The translations under genes and the position numbers were made by a program. From positions 124,001-188,000 of the forward strand of contig NZ_CATNHF010000023.1 in the NCBI RefSeq assembly GCF_950097975.1: a DNA stretch of 64,000 nucleotides, in the 5' to 3' direction. Positions 27,382 to 35,381 of this stretch are shown here, piece by piece; the stretch's first letter is position 1; each line of letters starts with the position of its first letter. The notes beneath the pieces are model-generated. The model was given only the letters and a program-made list of their open reading frames with translations, did not search any database and was not told the origin of the DNA. This DNA is from Microbacterium sp. T2.11-28. Lineage in GTDB: Bacteria; Actinomycetota; Actinomycetes; Actinomycetales; Microbacteriaceae.

Positions 27382-27960
27382 ATGACCGCCGCCTCCACGC
27401 CCGCGCTCGAAGCCGACCGTCAGGCCCTCATCGGCCTCATCCGCGACGAGGCCGTCTTCCACGGCGACTTCACGCTGTCCAGCGGCAAGAAGGCGTCGTA
27501 CTACGTCGACATGCGCAAGCTCACGCTCGACCACCGCGCCGCGCCGGCGATCGGCCGCATCATGCTCGACCTCATCCGCGACGTCGACGGCATCGTGGCC
27601 GTCGGAGGGCTCACCCTCGGAGCCGACCCGATCGCCAACGCCGTCATGCACGAGTCGGCGCGCACCGACGCGCCCCTGGACGCGTTCGTGGTGCGCAAGG
27701 AGCCGAAGGACCACGGCCGCGGCCGCCAGGTGGAGGGCGCCGACGTCGTCGGCAAGCGCGTCGTCGTCGTCGAGGACACGTCCACGACCGGGCAGTCCGC
27801 GCTGAAGGCCGTGGAGGCGCTCCGTCGCGAGGGCGCCGAGCCGGTCGCGGTGGCGGTCATCGTCGACCGCAAGACCGGGGCGCAGGCCGCCGTCGAGGAC
27901 GCCGGGCTGCAGTGGCTGGCCGCGATCGACCTCGACGACCTCGGCCTCCAGCCCCAGTGA
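27382..27960 (+). CDS. pyrE: Orotate phosphoribosyltransferase
   Basis: A 192-residue cytosolic enzyme making OMP from orotate and PRPP in pyrimidine synthesis. [20 protein letters not shown] (about 33-52) is the orotate-binding N-terminus. The PRPP loop is [19 protein letters not shown] (about 131-149), and [10 protein letters not shown] is the mobile catalytic loop. It lies between pntAB (divergent) and a ROK kinase (same strand), not in a pyr operon, so regulation is probably separate. The leaderless box fixes the start. Confidence 0.95.
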   Translation: MTAASTPALEADRQALIGLIRDEAVFHGDFTLSSGKKASYYVDMRKLTLDHRAAPAIGRIMLDLIRDVDGIVAVGGLTLGADPIANAVMHESARTDAPLDAFVVRKEPKDHGRGRQVEGADVVGKRVVVVEDTSTTGQSALKAVEALRREGAEPVAVAVIVDRKTGAQAAVEDAGLQWLAAIDLDDLGLQPQ

Positions 27961-28043
27961 TGCCCAGAGCTTCGTGATCCCCAGAACCCCGTGATCCCCA
28001 CGCCGCAGTGACGCGGCGCCGGCCGACACCCCCAGGAGCCCCC

Positions 28044-28946
28044 GTGACCACGTTCGCCCTCGCCCTCGACCTCGGCGGCACCAAGCTCGACGCCGCGCTC
28101 GTCGATCCCTCCGGGACCGTGCTCGCCGGCTCGCGCGCGCGCCGGGCCACGGGCCGCGACATCACCCCGGCCGCCCTCGACGAAGCGCTGGCGGCGGTCG
28201 TCGCCGAAGCGCTGACGGCGCTGCCGGCGGACGCCCAGGTGGTCGGCGCCGGGATCGGCAGCGCCGGTCCGGTCGATCGCCCGAGCGGCGGCATCCTCCC
28301 CGTGAACATGCCCGCGCTCGTCGGGTTCGACCTGGCCGCGGCCGTCGCCCGCGCCGTCCGCGCCGCGGGCCTCGACGTGCCCGTGGTCCTCGGTCACGAC
28401 GGCGGCGCGCTCGCGCTCGCGGAGTCGTGGATCGGCGCCGCCGCAGATGCGGTGGCCTCCCTGTCGATCGTCGTCTCGACCGGGATCGGCGGCGGCTTCG
28501 TTCTCGGCGGCGCGCTCATGACCGGCGCGTCGGGCAACGCCGGCCACCTCGGCCAGACGCTCGTCGGCGACACCACCCTCGAGGAGATCGCCTCCGGTCC
28601 GGCGAGCATCGCGTGGGCGCGGGCGCAGGGCTGGTCGGGCACGACAGGGATGGAGCTCGGCGCAGCGGCCGCCGCCGGCGACGCGATCGCCCGGGCCGCC
28701 GTCGAGCGCTCGGCCCGCGCCGTGGGCATCGGCCTCGCGAACGCCTCGACGCTCGTCGACCTCGACGTCATCTCGATCGGCGGCGGCTTCTCGCACGTGT
28801 CGGACGACTACATCGAGCTCGTCGGCACCGCCCTCCGCGAGGCCGCCGTGCTCGAGTTCGCCCGGCGGGTGCGGGTCGTGCGCAGCGCCCTGGGCGACGA
28901 AGGGCCGCTCATCGGCGCCGCAGCGCTGATCCTCCGTCGCGGCTGA
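28044..28946 (+). CDS. ROK-family sugar kinase-like protein without the zinc motif
   Basis: A 300-residue protein from GTG 28044, preceded by AGGAG (28034-28038); an in-frame GTG at 28008 is possible but lacks a site. [18 protein letters not shown] is the phosphate-1 loop. [15 protein letters not shown] holds the catalytic Asp region. [12 protein letters not shown] is phosphate-2. Standard ROK kinases then have a zinc-binding CXCGXXGC cluster; here the equivalent stretch ([23 protein letters not shown]) has no cysteine at all. It is likely a glucose, GlcNAc or related sugar kinase; a regulator role is unlikely without an HTH. Confidence 0.82.
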   Translation: MTTFALALDLGGTKLDAALVDPSGTVLAGSRARRATGRDITPAALDEALAAVVAEALTALPADAQVVGAGIGSAGPVDRPSGGILPVNMPALVGFDLAAAVARAVRAAGLDVPVVLGHDGGALALAESWIGAAADAVASLSIVVSTGIGGGFVLGGALMTGASGNAGHLGQTLVGDTTLEEIASGPASIAWARAQGWSGTTGMELGAAAAAGDAIARAAVERSARAVGIGLANASTLVDLDVISIGGGFSHVSDDYIELVGTALREAAVLEFARRVRVVRSALGDEGPLIGAAALILRRG

Positions 28947-28949
28947 GCG

Positions 28950-29063
28950 TCAGTCGTCCTTGCGGCCCCGGCCGCGGACGTACTGCACCACGAACACGAC
29001 CAGCGTGCCCACCAGCACCACGCCGGTCGCGGCGAACAGCAGGGTCTGCTCGAACTCGCTCAC
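28950..29063 (-). CDS. 37-residue membrane micropeptide coupled to HAD phosphatase gene
   Basis: GTG 29063 overlaps the HAD gene stop by four bases (GTGA) and opens 37 codons ending at TGA 28950-28952. The product is one transmembrane helix (about residues 8-27, LLFAATGVVLVGTLVVFVVQ) with an acidic start (SEFEQ) and a basic tail (RGRGRKDD), so the tail should face the cytosol. Codon third positions are strongly G/C. The coupling suggests real translation. The function is unknown, perhaps a partner or anchor for the phosphatase. Confidence 0.65.
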   Translation of the reverse strand: MSEFEQTLLFAATGVVLVGTLVVFVVQYVRGRGRKDD

Positions 29064-29869
29064 AGCAGCTCCGGCATCTCCGACTCGATCGGATCGGACA
29101 CCAGCAGGTCGGCGACCGAGTCGAGGATCTCGTCGGGGCGGAACGGGTAGCGCTCGATCTCCGCGTCGTCCGAGATGCCGGTGCGCACGAGGATCGTGTG
29201 CAGGCCCGCCTCGATCCCCGCGATGACGTCGGTGTCCATCCGGTCGCCGATCATGCCCGTGTTCTCGGAGTGCGCGCCGATCCGGTTCATCGCGGAGCGG
29301 AACATCATCGGATTCGGCTTGCCGACCACGTACGGCGCCTTGCCGGTCGCGTGCGTGATGAGGGCGGCGAAGGAGCCGGTCGCCGGGACGACGCCCTCGG
29401 GGGTGGGGCCGGTGGCATCAGGGTTGGTGATGAGGAACCGCGCGCCCGCGTTGATGAACCGGATCGCCTGGGTGATCCGGTCGAACGAGTAGTTGCGCGT
29501 CTCGCCGACGACCACGTAGTCGGGATCGGTCTCGGTCATGACGAAGCCGGCCTCGTGGAGGGCGGTGGTCAGGCCCGCCTCACCGATGACGAACGCGGTG
29601 CCGTGGGGATGCTGCGACTTCAGGAACTCCGCCGTCGCGAGCGCCGAGGTCCAGATCCGGTCCTCCGGCACCTTCAGGCCCGACCGCGCCAGGCGGGCGC
29701 TCAGATCGCGAGGCGTGTAGAAGGGGTTGTTCGTCAGCACCAGGAAGGGCGTCCCCGTGTCGCGCCACTGCGCGAGAAGCTCGGCCGCCCCCGGGATCGG
29801 ACGGTTCTCATGGACGAGAACGCCGTCCATGTCCGTGAGCCAGCACTCGATATCGGCGCGTGTCCGCAT
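29060..29869 (-). CDS. HAD-IIA hydrolase (NagD/phosphoglycolate-phosphatase-like)
   Basis: A 269-residue cytosolic phosphatase. Motif I DMDGVLV (about 13-19) carries the nucleophile Asp, LVLTNNP is motif II, KPNPMMF holds the motif III Lys, and IGDRMDTDVIAGIEAG is motif IV. The C2-type cap between motifs II and III identifies the NagD/AraL group, which cleaves small phosphate esters such as nucleotides or sugar phosphates. The start has a leaderless TAGGCT box (29876-29881). It is divergent from the SDR gene and cotranscribed with the 37-residue peptide. Confidence 0.88.
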   Translation of the reverse strand: MRTRADIECWLTDMDGVLVHENRPIPGAAELLAQWRDTGTPFLVLTNNPFYTPRDLSARLARSGLKVPEDRIWTSALATAEFLKSQHPHGTAFVIGEAGLTTALHEAGFVMTETDPDYVVVGETRNYSFDRITQAIRFINAGARFLITNPDATGPTPEGVVPATGSFAALITHATGKAPYVVGKPNPMMFRSAMNRIGAHSENTGMIGDRMDTDVIAGIEAGLHTILVRTGISDDAEIERYPFRPDEILDSVADLLVSDPIESEMPELL

Positions 29870-29875
29870 GGGGCC

Positions 29876-29904
29876 AGCCTATCCGGGCCGAGCCGCTCTA
29901 GTGT
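29876..29904. promoter_or_regulatory. Compact divergent leaderless promoters (HAD phosphatase / SDR)
   Basis: TAGGCT (minus, 29876-29881) lies six bases before ATG 29869 and TAGTGT (plus, 29899-29904) seven bases before GTG 29912. The whole intergenic region is 42 bases, so the two polymerase footprints overlap. Confidence 0.55.
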
Positions 29905-29911
29905 CGGTTCC

Positions 29912-30865
29912 GTGGCGCGCGACCTGTGGGACCCCGAACGCCTGCCGGACCTCTCCGGCAGACGGTACCTGGTGACCGGCGCGACCGCCGGACTCGGCTT
30001 CTTCTCGTCGCTCCAGCTCGCCGGCGCCGGCGCCCATGTCATCATGACCGGACGCAACCCGCACCGCCTCGCCGCCGCCCGCGCCGCCGTGCAGCGCCAC
30101 TACGGCGAGGCGGACGTGGAGACGCTCCTGCTCGACACCAGCAACCTCGGATCGGTGCGCGCGGCCGCAGCCACCGCCCGCGGCCGCACCGGCCTGCACG
30201 GCCTGCTCCTGAACGCCGGGATCGTGCACCCGCCGCGGGAGCGCGAGGAGACCCACGACGGCCACGAGATCGTCTTCGCCACCAACGCCCTCGGCCACTA
30301 TGCGCTTGCGGGGGAGCTGCTGCTGGCCCTCGCCGCCGGCCGGGGACGCATGGTGTGGGTCGGCTCGATGTCCACGTCGCTCACGCCGATGGAGCTCATC
30401 GACCCCGAGCTCCAGAACGAGTACACCCCGTGGCGGGCCTACGTGCAGTCCAAGATCGCGACGACCGCGCTCGGGTTCGAGGCCGACCGGCGCCTGCGGG
30501 CCGCGCACGTGCCCATCTCGAGCGTCGTCGCCCATCCCGGCTACTCGCTGAGCGGCCGCACCCGCGGCATCATCGGCATCAATGCGCCCGGCCGGCTGAA
30601 GCGGTTCACCGCGAACCTGCAGGCGCCCATCACCCAGTCCAAGGAGCAGGGCGCCTGGACCCTCGTCCGCGCCCTCGTGGACCCCGCCGTCGAGGGCGGG
30701 CAGTTCTGGGGACCCTCGCGGGGCGTCAGCGGACCGCCGCGGCCGGCCACCCCCGCCCGGGGCACGCGCGATCCGGAGCTCGCCGCGCGGCTGTGGAACT
30801 ACTGCGAGCACGCCACCGGCACCGTCTGGCCGTACCTGAAGGCCAGCAAGGCCCGCCGCCGCTGA
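29912..30865 (+). CDS. Short-chain dehydrogenase/reductase
   Basis: A 317-residue oxidoreductase from GTG 29912. YLVTGATAGLGFFSS (about 19-33) is the TGxxxGxG cofactor loop. LLLNAGI is the NAG motif, the catalytic Ser lies in WVGSMST and the YXXXK pair in YVQSKIATTAL. The basic residue after strand 2 (GRNPHRL) suggests NADP(H). It resembles retinol-dehydrogenase/WW-oxidoreductase-like SDRs. The substrate is unknown. The leaderless TAGTGT box fixes the start. Confidence 0.88.
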   Translation: MARDLWDPERLPDLSGRRYLVTGATAGLGFFSSLQLAGAGAHVIMTGRNPHRLAAARAAVQRHYGEADVETLLLDTSNLGSVRAAAATARGRTGLHGLLLNAGIVHPPREREETHDGHEIVFATNALGHYALAGELLLALAAGRGRMVWVGSMSTSLTPMELIDPELQNEYTPWRAYVQSKIATTALGFEADRRLRAAHVPISSVVAHPGYSLSGRTRGIIGINAPGRLKRFTANLQAPITQSKEQGAWTLVRALVDPAVEGGQFWGPSRGVSGPPRPATPARGTRDPELAARLWNYCEHATGTVWPYLKASKARRR

Positions 30866-30880
30866 GCGGGTTGCTGTCGC

Positions 30881-30959
30881 GCGTGTCCCGGTTTCGGTTG
30901 TTCTGCGCGGTCGGAAGCAGCCGAAAGTGGGACACGCCCCGCCGAGAGTGGGACATGCC
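30881..30959. repeat. GTCCCAC-family inverted repeat (copy 2)
   Basis: One direct copy GTGTCCCGGTTTCGG (30883-30897) faces two inverted copies, CCGAAAGTGGGACACG (30921-30936) and CCGAGAGTGGGACATG (30942-30957). It lies between convergent SDR and mntR genes, 16 and 15 bases from their stops. Confidence 0.85.
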
Positions 30960-30973
30960 CGGTCGGGGCCTGG

Positions 30974-31612
30974 TCAGGCGGTGAGCCAGACCGCCGCGGA
31001 GGCGCCCGCGGGGAGGGTGATCGGTGTGCCGCCGTCGACGGCGACCGTGCCCGGCGCGGTGACCGTGACGGTGTGGCCGACGTCGATGCCGGCCCGCTCC
31101 AGCGAGCGCAGCAGCGCCGGGTCGCGGTCGCTCACCCGCAGCACGCGGCCCGCGTGGCCGTCGCCCGCCTCGTCCAGGCGGAGGAACGGCACCCGCTCGA
31201 CGCGCCCCTCGGCATCGGGGATGGCGTCGCCGTGCGGATCGAACCGGGGATGACCGAGCCGCACCGAGATGCCCTCGAGCAGGCGGTCGCTGATCGCGTG
31301 CTCCAGCACCTCGGCCTCGTCGTGCACCTCGTCCCACGCGTAGCCGAACTCCCGCACGAGCCACGTCTCGATCAGCCGGTGACGGCGGATGATGGCCGCC
31401 GCGCGGCGCTGGCCGGCATCCGTCAGCGCGATCGGCCCGTATGGCCGGTGCGAGACGAGATCCTGCGCCGCGAGCTTCTGCACCATCTCGGTCACGCTCG
31501 ACGGCGCCAGGCCGAGCTCGGCGGCCAGCTGGGACGGCGTGATGTGCGCGCTCTGCCACTCGGTGTGGTGGTAGATCGTCTTCAGGTAGTCGTCGATCGC
31601 GGCGGAAGGCAC
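30974..31612 (-). CDS. mntR: DtxR/MntR-family metal-dependent transcriptional repressor
   Basis: A 212-residue repressor from GTG 31612. The N-terminal winged helix covers 1-75 (YLKTIYHHTEW; ITPSQLAAELGLAPSSVTEMVQKLAAQDLV). The dimerisation and metal domain follows (RRHRLIETWLVREFGYAWDEVHDEAEVLEHAISDRLLE), with the His/Glu ligands of the family. The third domain (about 150-212) is SH3/FeoA-like. It begins nine bases after mntH, and paired TTTCGG-N4-CCGAAA sites flank the mntH promoter, so it is assigned as a manganese-sensing repressor. Iron sensing (IdeR-like) is the alternative but no IdeR-type box is seen. Confidence 0.87.
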   Translation of the reverse strand: MPSAAIDDYLKTIYHHTEWQSAHITPSQLAAELGLAPSSVTEMVQKLAAQDLVSHRPYGPIALTDAGQRRAAAIIRRHRLIETWLVREFGYAWDEVHDEAEVLEHAISDRLLEGISVRLGHPRFDPHGDAIPDAEGRVERVPFLRLDEAGDGHAGRVLRVSDRDPALLRSLERAGIDVGHTVTVTAPGTVAVDGGTPITLPAGASAAVWLTA

Positions 31613-31620
31613 GCTCCAGG

Positions 31621-32916
31621 CTATCCGCCCGAGAACACCAGCCACAGGAGCACGAGGTTCAGGGTGATGAGGAAGACCGACGCCGCCACTCCCACCGCCG
31701 TCGTCAGCACGCGGTTGCGGTACGCGCCGAGCACATCCCTCCGGGCCGTCAGGGCCACGAGCGGCACCAGGGCGAACGGGATGCCGAAGCTCAGCACGAC
31801 CTGGCTGAGCACGAGCGCGAGGGTCGGATCGACGCCGGCGGCCAGGATCGCGAGCGCGGGCACGAGGGTGATCAGGCGCCGGGCCAGCAGCGGGATCCGC
31901 ACCCGCAGCAGGCCGTGCATGATCTCCGCGCCGGCGTAGGCGCCGACCGCGGTGCTCGCCAGGCCGCTCGCCAGCAGCCCCACCGCGAACAGCGTCGCCA
32001 CGACCGGGCCGATGCCGTCGCGCAGGGCGGCATACGCGCCCTCGAGGCTGTCGGTGCCGGGTACACCCGCGAGGGCCGACGCCGCCAGCAGCAGGATCGC
32101 CAGGTTCACCGTGCCGGCGATCGCCAGCGCGATCGTGACGTCCCAGCGGGTGGCCCGCAGCAGGCGCGGGGTGGCGATGCCGCGGTCGGCCGGGGCGGCG
32201 GTGTCGGCCGTGAAGCGGTCGCGTGCCAGCGCGCTGTGGGCGTAGATGGCGTGGGGCATGATCGTCGCGCCCAGGATGGACGCGGCCAGCAGCACCGAGT
32301 CGGTGCCCTCGAACCGCGGCAGCAGCCCGGCGGCCACGCCCGCAGCATCCGGCGGCGACGCGAACACGCCGTAGGTGAAGCCGAACGCGATGATCAGCAG
32401 CAGCCCGATGACCACGAACTCGAAGCTGCGCGCCCCGCGCCGCTGCTGCACCAGCAGCAGGGCGAGCGAGACGGCGCCCGTGGCCAGGCCGCCCCACAGC
32501 AGCGGGACGCCGAACAGCAGCCACAGCGCCACGGCGCCGCCGATCACCTCGGCGATGTCGGTCGCCATCGCCACGAGCTCGGCCTGCAGCCAGTAAGCCC
32601 GGCGGCCCCACCGGTTGCGGATGCGCTCGCCGAGGGTCTCGGCGAGGCTCCGGCCGGTGACCACTCCGAGCTTGGCGGAGAGGTACTGGATGAGCCAGGC
32701 CAGGACGTTCCCCAGCACGACGACCCACACCAGCAGGTAGCCGTAGCGGGCTCCGGCGGTCATGTTGCTGGCGACGTTGCCCGGATCGAGATAGGCGACG
32801 CCGGCGACGAGGGCGGGACCGAGCAGCCACGCCGCGCGGCCCGGCCGGCGGGGCGTCCGGGCGCCCGGGGGTGGCGGGGTCTGCGTCGACGCGAGGGCAT
32901 CCGATGATTTCGGCAT
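31621..32916 (-). CDS. mntH: NRAMP-family divalent metal (Mn2+/Fe2+) importer
   Basis: A 431-residue inner-membrane transporter from ATG 32916 with about eleven helices. The DPGN metal-binding motif lies in AYLDPGNVASN (helix 1). GATIMPHAIYAHSAL (helix 6, MPH motif) supplies the second ligand set. It imports Mn2+ with protons. The start is fixed by TATAGT (32924-32929) seven bases upstream. One operator overlaps the start codon and another lies upstream of the -10, so metal-bound MntR should repress it directly. mntR follows as the next gene. Confidence 0.93.
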   Translation of the reverse strand: MPKSSDALASTQTPPPPGARTPRRPGRAAWLLGPALVAGVAYLDPGNVASNMTAGARYGYLLVWVVVLGNVLAWLIQYLSAKLGVVTGRSLAETLGERIRNRWGRRAYWLQAELVAMATDIAEVIGGAVALWLLFGVPLLWGGLATGAVSLALLLVQQRRGARSFEFVVIGLLLIIAFGFTYGVFASPPDAAGVAAGLLPRFEGTDSVLLAASILGATIMPHAIYAHSALARDRFTADTAAPADRGIATPRLLRATRWDVTIALAIAGTVNLAILLLAASALAGVPGTDSLEGAYAALRDGIGPVVATLFAVGLLASGLASTAVGAYAGAEIMHGLLRVRIPLLARRLITLVPALAILAAGVDPTLALVLSQVVLSFGIPFALVPLVALTARRDVLGAYRNRVLTTAVGVAASVFLITLNLVLLWLVFSGG

Positions 32917-32953
32917 ACCGAAAACTATAGCCGCAGATTTCGGTGAGCCGAAA
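32908..32953 (-). promoter_or_regulatory. mntH promoter with paired MntR-type operators
   Basis: TTTCGGCATACCGAAA (32908-32923) covers the transcription start and mntH start codon. TTTCGGTGAGCCGAAA (32938-32953) lies upstream of the -10. The -10 box TATAGT (minus strand, 32924-32929) sits between them. Operator centres are 30 bp apart, about three helical turns, so two dimers would bind one face. The palindromes are seen; MntR as ligand is inferred from the adjacent gene. Confidence 0.8.
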
Positions 32954-32964
32954 GATCGGCCGAG

Positions 32965-33052
32965 GGTTCGCAACTCCGGACTTTTGAGCGTGCAACGTCT
33001 CGACACCACCGACGCGGGGATGCCACTCGACGATCGTCCGGAGTTGTGAACC
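32965..33052. repeat. ACTCCGGA-family inverted repeat (copy 1), upstream of TrmH gene
   Basis: GGTTCGCAACTCCGGAC (32965-32981) pairs with GTCCGGAGTTGTGAACC (33036-33052), with one or two mismatches, around a 54-base loop. It lies in the divergent gap between mntH and the TrmH-type gene and ends 12 bases before the latter's -10 box. A second copy is at 51155-51242. Confidence 0.8.
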
Positions 33053-33063
33053 GCGACGGCGGC

Positions 33064-33069
33064 TACCCT
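33064..33069 (+). promoter_or_regulatory. Leaderless -10 box (TACCCT)
   Basis: TACCCT lies six bases before GTG 33076. It favours that start over the in-frame GTG at 33046, which lies inside the repeat arm. Confidence 0.6.
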
Positions 33070-33075
33070 GGTCCG

Positions 33076-33717
33076 GTGACCACGGCAGACGGTGAGGCGG
33101 CGACCGAGCCGGAGCTCCCCATCGGCGTCGGTCCCTGGCCCGGGGGCCCCGACGCGTGGCCCGACGATCCGCGCTACGACCCGCAGCTGCTCGCCGACGG
33201 CGACCGGCGCAACGTCGTCGACCGCTACCGGTACTGGACGATGGCGGCGATCGTCGCCGACCTCGATGCGCACCGGCATCCGTTCCATGTCGCGATCGAG
33301 AACTGGCAGCACGACATGAACATCGGCTCGATCGTCCGCAGCGCCAACGCCTTCGGCGCCGCAGAGGTGCACATCATCGGCAAGCGCCGCTGGAACCGGC
33401 GGGGCGCGATGGTCACCGACCGCTACCAGCATGTGCGTCACCACGAGGATGTGGCCGCGTTCGCCGCCTGGGCCGAGGACGCCGCCATCCCGGTCGTCGC
33501 CGTCGACAACGTGGCGGGGTCGGTGCCGGTCGATCGTGCCGACCTGCCCGAGCGCTGCGTGCTCCTGTTCGGACAGGAGGGGCCGGGCCTGTCGGCCGAG
33601 GCGCTGTCGGCCGCCGAGCTCGTCGTCGAGATCACCCAGTACGGCTCGACCCGCTCCATCAACGCGAGCGCCGCGGCGGCCGTCGTGATGTACGACTGGT
33701 GCCGCCGCTGGGCATGA
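33076..33717 (+). CDS. SpoU/TrmH-family RNA 2'-O-methyltransferase
   Basis: A 213-residue SPOUT methyltransferase. Motif 1 is ENWQHDMNIGSIVRSANAFGA (about 77-97), with the catalytic Arg in VRSANAFG. Motif 2 is LLFGQEGPGLS and motif 3 ITQYGSTRSINASAAAAVVMYDW, together forming the C-terminal knot that binds SAM. It methylates a 2'-OH in tRNA or rRNA; the target base is not readable. The repeat arm just upstream and a five-copy repeat array just downstream bracket the gene. Confidence 0.88.
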   Translation: MTTADGEAATEPELPIGVGPWPGGPDAWPDDPRYDPQLLADGDRRNVVDRYRYWTMAAIVADLDAHRHPFHVAIENWQHDMNIGSIVRSANAFGAAEVHIIGKRRWNRRGAMVTDRYQHVRHHEDVAAFAAWAEDAAIPVVAVDNVAGSVPVDRADLPERCVLLFGQEGPGLSAEALSAAELVVEITQYGSTRSINASAAAAVVMYDWCRRWA

Positions 33718-33730
33718 CCCCTCCCCACAG

Positions 33731-33870
33731 GCATGTCCCACTCTCTGCAGGGCATGTCCCCCTCCCCACAGGCATGTCCCACTCTCTGCAGGGCATGTCC
33801 CACTCTCTGCAGGGCATGTCCCCATTTCCGCCGATTGCGGCGGGTGATTCGACCGAAAGTGGGACATGCC
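33731..33870. repeat. GTCCCAC-family repeat expanded to five tandem units (copy 3)
   Basis: Five direct copies of GCATGTCCC begin at 33731, 33752, 33772, 33793 and 33814, in units of 20-21 bp with CTCTCTGCAGG or CCTCCCCACAG between them. One inverted copy CCGAAAGTGGGACATGCC (33853-33870) closes the element. It lies between convergent genes, 13 bases after the TrmH stop. Confidence 0.88.
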
Positions 33871-33927
33871 CGACCGCGACCCCGACCCCAACCGCGACCG
33901 CAACCGCGACGCAGGCGCGGGCCGGGG

Positions 33928-35247
33928 CTAGACCGGCACGCTCAGCCACTCGGAGCGGCGGACGCGCCAGCCGAGCGTGACCAGCCGGGCGAGCATGTAG
34001 ACGCCGAAGAAGCACACCGACAGCCACGCCAGACCCGCGGCGCCGGTCGGCCCCAGGAGGGCGACGAGGATCAGCGCCGGCGTGTACGGAACGAGGTTCA
34101 GGGCGCCGACGATCGCCAGGTACCGCACGTCGCCCGCCCCCATGAGCACGCCGTCGAGCACGAAGACCACGCCGCACACCGGCTGCGCGACGGCGAGGAC
34201 GAGCAGCGACGGCTGCACGAGGGCGGCGACCAGCGGGTCGCCGGTGAAGACGAGGCCGATGACGCCCGAGAGCGCGGCGATCGCCGCCCCGACGAGCACA
34301 CCGAACCACGCGCCCCAGGCGACCGTCCGTCCGAGCACCCGCCGCACGAACGGTTCGTCGCCGGCGCCGAGGCCGCGGCCGATGAGCGCCTGGGCCGCGA
34401 TCGCGAGCGCGTCGAGGGCGAACGCCGCGGTGGAGAAGATCGTGAACGCGACCTGCCAGCCGGCGAGCTCGGCCGTGCCGAGGCCGGTGGCGACGACCAC
34501 CGTGGCCAGGAAGGCGACGCGCAGCGACACCGTGCGGAGGAACAGCCAGCCTCCCGAGCGCGCGGAGCCGCGCATGCCGTCGCGCTGGGGCAGGACGGAT
34601 GCCGCGTGCCGGCGCGCCAGCCGCCCCACCACGAGCGCGTAGGCGCCGACCATGCCCCACTGCGCCGCCACCGTGCCGGCCGCCGAGCCGGCGATGCCCC
34701 ATCCGAAGCCGTAGATGAAGAGCCAGTTGAGGAGGGCGTTGGCGGCGAAGCCGAGACCCGCGATCCACAGCGGGGTCACGGTGTCCTGCATGCCGCGCAG
34801 GAGCCCGGTGGCGGCGAACACGATGAGCATCGCCGGGAGGCCCCACATCGACAGCTGCAGATAGATCCGCGCCTGCTCGGCCACGTCCGGCGTCGCACCG
34901 AACAGCCCGACGAGGCCGGGGGTGAGCACCGATCCGGCGACGGCGAGGAGGGCGCCCAGCCCGAGGGCCAGCCAGAGGCCGTCGATGCCCGCCCGCACGG
35001 CGCTGGTGTGGTCGCCGGCGCCGAAGCGACGCGCGACGGCGGGTGTCGTCGAGTAGGCGAGGAACACCATCAGCCCGACGATCGTCTGGAGCACCGCCGA
35101 GGCGATCCCGAGGCCCGCCAGCGGCACGACGCCGAGATGCCCCACGAGGGCCGCGTCGACGATCAGGAACATGGGCTCGGCCACGAGCGCGCCGAGGGCG
35201 GGGACGGCCAGGCGCAGGATCTCCCGGTTGAGGGTGAGCGCGGCCAT
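33928..35247 (-). CDS. MATE-family efflux transporter (DinF-like)
   Basis: A 439-residue inner-membrane exporter from ATG 35247 with twelve hydrophobic helices in two six-helix bundles. VAEPMFLIVDAALVGHLGVVPLAGLG (residues about 22-47) is the conserved helix-1/2 region, and the second half repeats it (AFALDALAIAAQALIGRGLGAG). MATE proteins expel cationic drugs or toxic metabolites using a Na+ or H+ gradient. The leaderless TAGGCT box (35255-35260) lies seven bases upstream. It is monocistronic and convergent with the TrmH gene. Confidence 0.9.
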   Translation of the reverse strand: MAALTLNREILRLAVPALGALVAEPMFLIVDAALVGHLGVVPLAGLGIASAVLQTIVGLMVFLAYSTTPAVARRFGAGDHTSAVRAGIDGLWLALGLGALLAVAGSVLTPGLVGLFGATPDVAEQARIYLQLSMWGLPAMLIVFAATGLLRGMQDTVTPLWIAGLGFAANALLNWLFIYGFGWGIAGSAAGTVAAQWGMVGAYALVVGRLARRHAASVLPQRDGMRGSARSGGWLFLRTVSLRVAFLATVVVATGLGTAELAGWQVAFTIFSTAAFALDALAIAAQALIGRGLGAGDEPFVRRVLGRTVAWGAWFGVLVGAAIAALSGVIGLVFTGDPLVAALVQPSLLVLAVAQPVCGVVFVLDGVLMGAGDVRYLAIVGALNLVPYTPALILVALLGPTGAAGLAWLSVCFFGVYMLARLVTLGWRVRRSEWLSVPV

Positions 35248-35381
35248 GACTCCGAGCCTAGGGGCGCCGGACGACACCCTCGCCGTCATCGCGCCCGGCG
35301 CCGGGCCCCGCGGCCGCAAGGTCGGCCCCCGCCTAGGCTGGGGGGACCGACGGACGAACCCCGACGACCGCAGGAGGAGGC

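Noticed and set aside
33731..33830. CRISPR-like array
   Set aside because: Units are 20-21 bp and contiguous, without unique spacers, and no cas genes are present.
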